A stretch of 5,494 nt of DNA from Chloroflexota bacterium. GTDB taxonomy: Bacteria > Chloroflexota > Anaerolineae > Aggregatilineales > UBA3940. Below are positions 1 to 4,002 of this stretch, piece after piece (within the stretch, counting starts at the first letter, position 1; each line of letters begins with the position of its first letter). The notes below the pieces were generated by a model. It had not been told where the DNA came from and did no database searches. It was given only the letters and a program-made list of their open reading frames with translations. A program made the translations under genes and the position numbers. The stretch is taken from assembly GCA_010092775.1 (NCBI GenBank), contig JAADYZ010000118.1, forward strand, positions 1 through 5,494. Direction: 5' to 3'.

Positions 1-292
1 CCACCCGGCCCAGCACATCGGCTGCGTGGACACGCAATTCGACTGATCCAACCAACAGCCGATCACCCGGACGCAAGGCGCTGCGCTCGCTGATGGCTTG
101 CCCGTTCAGGCGCAGACCCGCTTTCGTCGGCAGGACGAACACCCCCTCGGCAGTGCGGATCAGACGCGCATGCTGCTCAGCCACAGACGGATCATCCAGC
201 TGCAGGTCCGCCAGGGCTGAGCGCCCGATGGTGGACAGCTCGGCTGTCACCCGATAGGATGTGCCGTCCGCTGTTTCAAGTGTGACGGTCAA
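1..292 (-). CDS. FHA-domain protein, N-terminal part (cut by window edge)
   Basis: The first 97 codons form a forkhead-associated (FHA) domain, a fold that usually binds phosphothreonine peptides and often works with Ser/Thr kinases. Visible landmarks are beta-strand TVTLETADG (2-10), the GR pair at 23-24, DPSVAEQHARL (34-44) with His41, and NG at 63-64 followed by LRPGDRLLVGSVELRV (73-88). The Ser normally three residues before the His (SxxH) is Ala38 here, so phosphopeptide affinity may be reduced. The start is inferred: the frame is open only back to base 328 and the only start-type codon in it is TTG at 292, 4 bases past the stop of the lipoprotein gene. No clear Shine-Dalgarno is seen, which suggests translational coupling in a two-gene operon. 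The C-terminal part lies outside the window, so the full architecture is unknown. The FHA call is firm; the start is moderately sure. Confidence 0.85.
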   Translation of the reverse strand, partial: MTVTLETADGTSYRVTAELSTIGRSALADLQLDDPSVAEQHARLIRTAEGVFVLPTKAGLRLNGQAISERSALRPGDRLLVGSVELRVHAADVLGRV

Positions 293-296
293 GAGT

Positions 297-1058
297 TTAG
301 TCGACCAATTCCCACAGGTAGGGGCTGGTCAGGACGTCTTGGGTGAGGGTCACATCACTGACAGTCCAACTAAATTCGCCATCGCAGCTTAGCGCCTCCA
401 GATTGTAGACGGCGTCGGGTAGGCCAAAGAGGAAGTACACATCCCCTGCCGGGACCTGACCCACATCTGCTGCGATCTGGTTGGGTCCGCTGTCGGATTG
501 CCCCACGTTTGAGACATACAGCGTACAAACATCCTTGGAGCTGTTGTTCTGAAGGGTAATACCTACGCCAGCCGCCCACTCAAAAGCGATGTCTTCGAGC
601 GCCCAGCCAGTTTCATCGACCTCAATGAAGTTGGTATCGCAATCCATGGCCATGAAGTCATACAGTCGTCCGGCCTCCACGGCAAAATCAAGCGAGTCGC
701 CAGGCTCAATTTGCTGATATCTGCCCAGGCGACTGTCGCCCCAAGAATCGTCTTCATGCGGTGAGATGAACACGTCGCAAATCGGGCTGAAGGTGGCGTT
801 CGTGATGGTCACATCGACCATATCAACTGGTTCTGCAGGTTCTTCACCCTGCGCTGGAGGCTCTTCGCCTAGCTCTGCGGGCGCTTCTTGGGTGGGTGCC
901 TCCGTCGGCGGCAATTCAGTTGGGTCGGCTGCCGGAGCCTCTGTTGCGGCGGGGACCTCAGCTTCGACCTGGGGTTCAGCTTCGGGGGCAGGCGCTGCCG
1001 AACAGGCTGCCAGGACGACTACCGCTACGATCGTTGGAATCATCAAACGCAAGCGCAT
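297..1058 (-). CDS. Secreted lipoprotein with Pro/Glu/Ala linker and two tandem Cys-paired beta domains
   Basis: A 253-residue protein with a lipoprotein signal: basic MRLRLM, a hydrophobic stretch (7-18) and lipobox LAAC with Cys19 as the likely lipidated residue. Residues 20-78 are a low-complexity Pro/Ala/Glu/Thr spacer, as in surface-tethered proteins. Two similar units follow, about 83-156 and 165-241. Each has an early Cys in a beta-strand context (ICDVFIS, Cys94; VCTLYVS, Cys178), a PGD or PAGD turn about 25 residues later, and a second Cys (MDCD, Cys140; LSCDG, Cys225). The 46-47 residue Cys spacing suggests one disulfide per unit. The start at 1058 is preferred over the in-frame ATG at 1109: GAGAGG lies 10 bases upstream, the signal peptide then begins correctly, and the upstream ATG lies beyond the likely -10. 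It heads an operon with the FHA gene. I recall similar uncharacterised domains in Chloroflexota; no function can be assigned. Confidence 0.85.
   Translation of the reverse strand: MRLRLMIPTIVAVVVLAACSAAPAPEAEPQVEAEVPAATEAPAADPTELPPTEAPTQEAPAELGEEPPAQGEEPAEPVDMVDVTITNATFSPICDVFISPHEDDSWGDSRLGRYQQIEPGDSLDFAVEAGRLYDFMAMDCDTNFIEVDETGWALEDIAFEWAAGVGITLQNNSSKDVCTLYVSNVGQSDSGPNQIAADVGQVPAGDVYFLFGLPDAVYNLEALSCDGEFSWTVSDVTLTQDVLTSPYLWELVD
336..812 (-). repeat. Internal tandem domain duplication within the lipoprotein gene
   Basis: The protein-level repeat covers residues about 83-156 (bases 591-812) and 165-241 (336-566). Shared marks in order are Asn-rich strand, Cys plus aromatic/hydrophobic Ser (CDVFIS against CTLYVS), [PA]GD turn, hydrophobic strand, Tyr-x-[FL]-x-A-x-x-Cys-Asp, then an acidic-edged strand. 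The two copies are clearly diverged, so the duplication is old. It was judged by eye, without a statistical alignment. Confidence 0.6.
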
Positions 1059-1068
1059 GGGCTGTTTT

Positions 1069-1074
1069 CCTCTC
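1069..1074 (-). promoter_or_regulatory. Shine-Dalgarno deciding the lipoprotein start
   Basis: GAGAGG on the minus strand, 10 bases before the ATG at 1058. The other in-frame ATG at 1109 lies upstream of the proposed -10 box and would add a non-hydrophobic extension before the signal peptide. Confidence 0.6.
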
Positions 1075-1094
1075 GCTGAGCGAAACCGCGTTAA

Positions 1095-1123
1095 ATCATA
1101 GCGATGCACCCGGAGACACGCAA
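1095..1123 (-). promoter_or_regulatory. Sigma70-type promoter for the lipoprotein-FHA operon
   Basis: On the minus strand, TTGCGT (1123-1118) is separated by exactly 17 bases from TATGAT (1100-1095), five of six matches to TATAAT. Transcription would begin near 1088 and leave a leader of about 30 bases holding the ribosome site. The -35 is only a partial match (TTG), so this is a prediction from pattern and spacing. Confidence 0.55.
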
Positions 1124-1151
1124 CAAGCTACCCCGCCGCTGATCCAAATAG

Positions 1152-1160
1152 TGTTACAAT
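1152..1160 (+). promoter_or_regulatory. Extended -10 promoter for the PPC-like membrane protein
   Basis: TGTTACAAT contains TACAAT (one mismatch to TATAAT) preceded by the TGn extension that can replace a -35 box. No convincing -35 is visible 16-18 bases upstream. Transcription would start near 1167, with the GGGAGG ribosome site at 1185-1190 just before the ATG at 1196. Confidence 0.45.
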
Positions 1161-1195
1161 GGCCGTAGATTCTTGCACCCACATGGGAGGGCATC

Positions 1196-1798
1196 ATGTC
1201 ATATGAATCTTCTTCAGGCGCCGGTGGTCTGTCTACGCCAGTCATTATTGGGATCGCTACGGTTGTGCTGCTTTGCATCTGCCTAGGGGCCTTTGGTGGC
1301 CTGCTTATGCTGGGCGGTGGGGTATTCTTTAGCCTGGCAGGCCAGACGTCCCCTGTCAACCCGCCCGGACCGGGCTTGCTGGGTGATCCGGGCAATCTCA
1401 ACCTAGATGCGCCACCGATGTTTGGTGTGGTCGATCTAACTGGTGGCTTCGAAACAGACCCCACGACGATTGATATCGTGACGGGTGGGACCGTTGAAGC
1501 GAGCAACGCTGTCGGCATCTTCTGCAATGGCTACGTACCAGAAATCGCTGATGTGGTCCTTGAATTCGATGGAACATCCGCCGATGTGCTGCGCTTCACC
1601 GTCGAGAGTGACGCGGATACAACCCTGGTGGTGCGCGATCCTAGCGGCGCTTACACCTGCGATGATGACTCAGCTGGGGACTTGAATCCAGAGGTGGTGA
1701 TCTTTGTGCCGCAGGCTGGTACCTATCGCATCTGGGTAGGCACCTTCCTCAGCGAAGTGTATGCCGATGCGGTGCTGAGCATCAGCGGGACAGAATAG
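1196..1798 (+). CDS. Membrane-anchored protein with extracytoplasmic PPC-like domain
   Basis: A 200-residue protein. After a short polar N-terminus (MSYESSSGAGG) there is a long hydrophobic segment, about 14-48, which is a signal anchor or one to two membrane helices. A Pro/Gly-rich linker (51-75) follows, then a beta-rich C-terminal domain (about 77-199). Its marks are LTGGF (81-85), a TGG turn (96-98), CNGYV (110-114), a strand ending in DTTLVVRDPSG (141-151), the acidic CDDD (155-158), NPEV (164-167), and GTYRIWVGTF (175-184). This series resembles bacterial pre-peptidase C-terminal (PPC)-like domains, usually secreted beta-sandwich accessory domains. Cys110 and Cys155 could form a disulfide, and the Asp cluster could bind a metal; both are inference. 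No catalytic domain is present. The start is supported by GGGAGG five bases upstream. The gene stands alone, diverging from the lipoprotein operon. Confidence 0.8.
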   Translation: MSYESSSGAGGLSTPVIIGIATVVLLCICLGAFGGLLMLGGGVFFSLAGQTSPVNPPGPGLLGDPGNLNLDAPPMFGVVDLTGGFETDPTTIDIVTGGTVEASNAVGIFCNGYVPEIADVVLEFDGTSADVLRFTVESDADTTLVVRDPSGAYTCDDDSAGDLNPEVVIFVPQAGTYRIWVGTFLSEVYADAVLSISGTE

Positions 1799-1822
1799 GG
1801 CCAAAGTACCGGCCAACAGGGC

Positions 1823-1851
1823 TTGCATGGCCCAAACGGGCGTGCTATCCT
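1823..1851 (+). promoter_or_regulatory. Probable promoter of tRNA-Arg
   Basis: TTGCAT (1823-1828) and TATCCT (1846-1851) are spaced by 17 bases, placing transcription start about 7 bases before the mature tRNA 5' end. An overlapping alternative -10 is TATAAC (1851-1856). Both boxes are only partial consensus matches, but position relative to the tRNA is right. Confidence 0.4.
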
Positions 1852-1864
1852 ATAACGTACTCGC

Positions 1865-1940
1865 GTACCCGTAGCTCAACGGACAGAGCGTTGGTCTACG
1901 GAACCAAAGGTTGCAGGTTCGAATCCTGCCGGGTACGCCA
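1865..1940 (+). tRNA. tRNA-Arg (anticodon ACG)
   Basis: A full 76-nt cloverleaf can be drawn by hand. The acceptor stem GTACCCG (1865-1871) pairs perfectly with CGGGTAC (1930-1936). The D stem is GCTC/GAGC around a loop with GG then A20, an arginine identity base. The anticodon stem is TTGGT/ACCAA with loop CTACGGA, giving anticodon ACG at 1898-1900. The variable loop is AGGTT, and the T arm is GCAGG-TTCGAAT-CCTGC. Discriminator G and an encoded CCA (1938-1940) complete it. ACG reads CGT directly; deamination of A34 to inosine by TadA normally widens it to CGC and CGA. The unit appears monocistronic. Confidence 0.97.
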
Positions 1941-1943
1941 AAT

Positions 1944-1967
1944 GGGACCAGATCACAATCTGGTCCC
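1944..1967. terminator. Perfect 10-bp hairpin after tRNA-Arg, possible bidirectional terminator
   Basis: GGGACCAGAT (1944-1953), loop CACA, ATCTGGTCCC (1958-1967): a perfect GC-rich stem with a four-base loop, beginning 3 bases after the tRNA CCA. Neither strand has a proper T-run after the stem (plus: TGTGATT; minus: ATTTGG), so it is not a canonical intrinsic terminator. It sits between convergent units, the tRNA and the minus-strand NmrA tail, where a shared terminator is expected. It may alternatively protect the tRNA precursor 3' end. Confidence 0.5.
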
Positions 1968-1981
1968 TGTGATTCCCTGGT

Positions 1982-2230
1982 TTAGCTGCTCAACTGGTCT
2001 TGATAGTCTTGAAGGTACTGATCAAAAGAAATAGGCTCACGACCCAGAATGTCTCGGACCTGCGGTGTCACGATGGCTGCGTAGTCTCGGTGAATGTCCT
2101 CAAAGAGCCATTGCATAAAGTGGGCAGCCTCTGAAGGGGCCCCATGTTCGCGCATGCCTGCCACCTCTTCATGATAGTCTGGGCTGCGATGCGTGATGGT
2201 TCGTCCAAGCAAGCCCTTACTACGATGTGC
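1982..2230 (-). pseudogene. C-terminal remnant of an NmrA-like / atypical SDR NAD(P)-binding protein
   Basis: The frame encodes about 82 residues before TAA. The end, roughly HGAPSEAAHFMQWLFEDI then VTPQVRDILGREPISFDQY, resembles the C-terminus of NmrA-like NAD(P)H-binding or azoreductase-type proteins, where a [VT]T..V...LGR.P.SF..[FY] motif is typical. Those proteins are normally about 280-300 residues and start with a Rossmann GxxGxxG motif. Nothing of that part exists in any frame upstream, because an intact polyferredoxin gene occupies the space. The frame continues directly from the TAG of that gene. If translated as a small protein, the best start is ATG at 2155, preceded by GAGGTGG about 8 bases away, giving 57 residues. 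A TTG at 2212 is less likely. Family recognition is from memory; remnant status is inferred from the missing N-terminal two thirds. Confidence 0.6.
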
Positions 2231-3172
2231 CTAATTGCGAATGCGCAGTGCCTCAGGTCCACCCACATCGAAGCCGACGGTGATCTTGAGCGCATCTTTC
2301 GAGCAGGTGCTGATACAAGTCTGGCAGAGGGTGCATTCGGTTGAGAGGACCCGCGTCCCGTTCTCGATGTAAGCTGGAACATCGACATCCATCGGGCACA
2401 ACTTGGTGCAAGCATTGCAGCCGTTGCAGGCCTCAGCATCACCCTTAACCTTCATGAGCGAGAAGACGCTGGTCAATTTGAGTGGCACGGCCACAGGGCA
2501 TACGTATTTGCAGAAGGCGCGGTTGTCCTTCAGCGCATAGGCCATCCCAATTCCCAGGGCGTAGTAGAACAGGTTGCCACCGATGAACCACAGCAGCGCT
2601 GTCGAACCCGCGACGACGTTCTCTGTGAGGCCCAGCGCGAACCAGGCGACCAGCACAATGGCGATTGTGATGCCAAAGTGGGCGAAACGCAGCCAGCCCC
2701 ACTTGCCGGGCAGCCGCCCTGGAGAGCGCTTGAAGGGCAAGAAGTCGAAGACCATCACGGACCAGCAGGCCCAGCCGCACCACAGCCGACCAAAAAGCAG
2801 CGGTCCACCGATTTTCGCCACAGCGTAGTGGATCACAGCGGCTTGGGCCACCCCAGCCAGGAGACTGAACCAGACGCCCGTGATTTGAATGTTGTTTTGC
2901 GAGAGCAGTCCGACGAGTCCGATTAAGTAGATTCCGATTAGCAGCAGCGCCACCCGCCGCCCGACCGGTTTCTTTTTCTTCGGCAGTGTGGCATACAGAC
3001 CCAAGCCGACGCCCAGCGCCGTCCCAAGGTAGCCGAAGTTCAGCAGCATCTCCCACCAGCCGGAGGAGATATATCCGATAATTGCTAGCGCCCAAAAAGC
3101 CGCCATGATGCCCAGTGGGACGATCAGTTTCTTCCATTCAATCGTGTTGAGTTGTTGTCTCAATAAAGTCAT
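2231..3172 (-). CDS. NapH/NosR/CcoG-like membrane polyferredoxin (4Fe-4S)
   Basis: A 313-residue integral membrane iron-sulfur protein, probably moving electrons between the membrane and a soluble or membrane partner. Hydrophobic helices lie at about 16-36, 42-62, 71-91, 99-120, 161-181 and 188-210. Two CxxxC motifs typical of the NapH/NosR/CcoG family are present: GRLWCGWAC (Cys132, Cys136) and FCKYVCP (Cys221, Cys225). A ferredoxin domain with two [4Fe-4S] sites follows: Cys249/252/255 with Cys259-Pro, and Cys280/283/286 with Cys290. The first CxxxC is followed by Trp instead of the usual Pro. No heme ligands or enzyme subunits (nos, nap, cco) are nearby, so the specific pathway cannot be named. 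The ATG at 3172 is preceded by AGGA seven bases upstream. It diverges from padR across two candidate operators, and an NmrA remnant lies immediately downstream. It could also be an orphan electron-transfer module under PadR control. Confidence 0.88.
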   Translation of the reverse strand: MTLLRQQLNTIEWKKLIVPLGIMAAFWALAIIGYISSGWWEMLLNFGYLGTALGVGLGLYATLPKKKKPVGRRVALLLIGIYLIGLVGLLSQNNIQITGVWFSLLAGVAQAAVIHYAVAKIGGPLLFGRLWCGWACWSVMVFDFLPFKRSPGRLPGKWGWLRFAHFGITIAIVLVAWFALGLTENVVAGSTALLWFIGGNLFYYALGIGMAYALKDNRAFCKYVCPVAVPLKLTSVFSLMKVKGDAEACNGCNACTKLCPMDVDVPAYIENGTRVLSTECTLCQTCISTCSKDALKITVGFDVGGPEALRIRN

Positions 3173-3184
3173 CTCAAGGTCCTA

Positions 3185-3210
3185 TCAGTAGTGGACATGT
3201 CTAGTATCAT
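3185..3210. promoter_or_regulatory. Candidate PadR operator 1 (polyferredoxin side)
   Basis: Core TGGACATGTCTA (3192-3203) is a near-perfect palindrome. Read on the minus strand, bases 3210-3185 match operator 2 at 18 of 26 positions, giving a shared pattern ATACTrGACwwGTCCAmTA. It lies 13-38 bases upstream of the polyferredoxin ATG and would cover a weak minus-strand -10-like GATACT (3208-3203). Binding here would block that gene. Assignment to the adjacent PadR is inference from position. Confidence 0.55.
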
Positions 3211-3221
3211 CTACAATTTAG

Positions 3222-3247
3222 GTCATACTGGACTAGTCCAATAGTGT
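3222..3247. promoter_or_regulatory. Candidate PadR operator 2 (padR side)
   Basis: Core TGGACTAGTCCA (3229-3240) is a perfect 12-bp palindrome with ATACT to its left and AATAGT to its right. It occupies the -35/spacer region and touches the first base of the TATAAT at 3247-3252, a typical place for a repressor to exclude RNA polymerase. Its centre is 37 bp from that of operator 1, and the copies are inverted relative to each other. PadR dimers usually bind such short inverted repeats in their own promoters. Confidence 0.6.
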
Positions 3248-3252
3248 ATAAT
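3247..3252 (+). promoter_or_regulatory. -10 box of padR
   Basis: A perfect TATAAT, 36 bases before the ATG at 3289, giving a predicted start of transcription near 3259. No good -35 is visible; the expected place (about 3224-3229) reads CATACT and lies inside operator 2, which fits a promoter that is weak or tightly regulated. Confidence 0.6.
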
Positions 3253-3279
3253 GTCCTTCTATCGCATGACATTGATCCC

Positions 3280-3285
3280 GGAGGT
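3280..3285 (+). promoter_or_regulatory. Shine-Dalgarno fixing the padR start
   Basis: GGAGGT lies 3 bases before the ATG at 3289. The spacing is short but the match to anti-SD is strong. It rules out the in-frame GTG at 3244, which would put the start codon upstream of the -10 box. Confidence 0.65.
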
Positions 3286-3288
3286 CCC

Positions 3289-3900
3289 ATGTCCTTGACC
3301 TATGCCATCCTCAGCATTGTCGATTTGTTCCCGATGACGGGCTATGAACTCAAGCATCAAGTCTTCGATCGTTCCGCCAACTACTTCTGGCCTGCCGACG
3401 CGTCTCAGATCTACCGGACACTGCGCAAGCTGGATGCGGATGGCCTGGTCCGTATGGAACTCGATGACTCCAGCAAGCCCCATCGCAAGGTCTACCATAT
3501 CACCCCAGCCGGGCGCGATCACTTGGACGAGTGGATGCGCCTGCACGAAGCGCCGCCGGTCCTGCGCGATCCCTTTTTGATCCGCCTGTTCTTCGCCTGG
3601 CATGTCAGCAACAGCGAGTTGATCGATCTACTGCAAGCGCAGCGCGCTGACCACGTCGACCGCTTGGCAAGCTATCGGGCGATCCAGATTGGCCGACCCA
3701 AAGAATCAGATGAAGGTCGCTGGGACAAGCTCCAACAACTCACACTCGACTTCGGCATCGCGATTGAAGAACTCTATTTGGAGTGGCTCGATCGCTGCCG
3801 GAACGTGATTGCCGACCTCCCCGACGCCTCCGCCGAGCGCCAATCTCCTTTCGCGCACCTGGATGGTCTGCCGCCGGATGAGAGCAGCCCCATCGACTGA
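3289..3900 (+). CDS. PadR-family transcriptional repressor
   Basis: A 203-residue protein with the standard PadR layout. The N-terminal winged helix (about 1-85) opens with SLTYAILSIVDLFPMTGYELKH, equivalent to the family's 'LxxxILxxLxxxPxxGYEL' start. It continues with the recognition-helix region SQIYRTLRKLDADGLV (about 40-56) and a wing ending KVYHITPAGRDHL (about 66-79). The C-terminal part (about 95-170) is the helical dimerisation domain, beginning RDPFLIRLFFAW. Members are usually repressors released by small ligands such as phenolics or drugs; the ligand here cannot be read from sequence. The chosen start agrees with family N-termini and the Shine-Dalgarno. Divergence from the polyferredoxin gene and the two palindromes between them point to autoregulation plus control of that gene. 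The Pro/Ser-rich last 15 residues are probably disordered. Confidence 0.93.
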   Translation: MSLTYAILSIVDLFPMTGYELKHQVFDRSANYFWPADASQIYRTLRKLDADGLVRMELDDSSKPHRKVYHITPAGRDHLDEWMRLHEAPPVLRDPFLIRLFFAWHVSNSELIDLLQAQRADHVDRLASYRAIQIGRPKESDEGRWDKLQQLTLDFGIAIEELYLEWLDRCRNVIADLPDASAERQSPFAHLDGLPPDESSPID

Positions 3901-3944
3901 ATCAAGATTGTTAGGCTGTGGTCCACCTGATGTTGATCATGCGT

Positions 3945-3950
3945 TATAAT
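3945..3950 (+). promoter_or_regulatory. -10 box of the sensor kinase gene
   Basis: A perfect TATAAT in the 102-bp gap between padR and the kinase gene, 52 bases before the kinase ATG. Predicted transcription start is near 3957. No recognisable -35 is present at the right distance, so strength is uncertain. It suggests the kinase is not simply read through from padR. Confidence 0.5.
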
Positions 3951-4002
3951 GGCGCTTAACTTGAGCGACGATTTCGCCATTCTGGCCCAGCCGAGAGCAG
4001 GT

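Noticed and set aside
766..1101. Plus-strand ORF rich in Ser/Ala/Gly opposite the lipoprotein linker
   Set aside because: Its composition is the mirror of the low-complexity Pro/Glu/Ala coding strand; no ribosome site or domain is seen.
1059..1109. Longer N-terminus for the lipoprotein from the ATG at 1109
   Set aside because: It would add a polar basic stretch before the signal peptide, has no ribosome site, and begins upstream of the predicted -10; the ATG at 1058 has GAGAGG.
1096..1527. Minus-strand ORF of 143 codons opposite the PPC-like protein
   Set aside because: It is an antisense shadow that runs through the divergent promoter region and has a Pro/Ser/Arg-rich sequence without recognisable features.
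1865..1940. tRNA-Arg as an attachment site for an integrated element
   Set aside because: No integrase and no second copy of the tRNA 3' end were found in the window; the nearby gene remnant alone is not enough.
2445..3137. Minus-strand ORF of 230 codons overlapping the polyferredoxin in another frame
   Set aside because: It is an out-of-frame shadow rich in Arg, Gly and Leu; the other frame has clear 4Fe-4S motifs and membrane helices.
3244..3288. GTG at 3244 as padR start
   Set aside because: It overlaps the operator and lies before the TATAAT at 3247-3252; the ATG at 3289 has GGAGGT and matches PadR N-termini.
3901..3944. Terminator after padR
   Set aside because: Only short self-complementary bits (GTGGTCCAC, TGATCA) are visible, with no stable stem-loop plus T-run.
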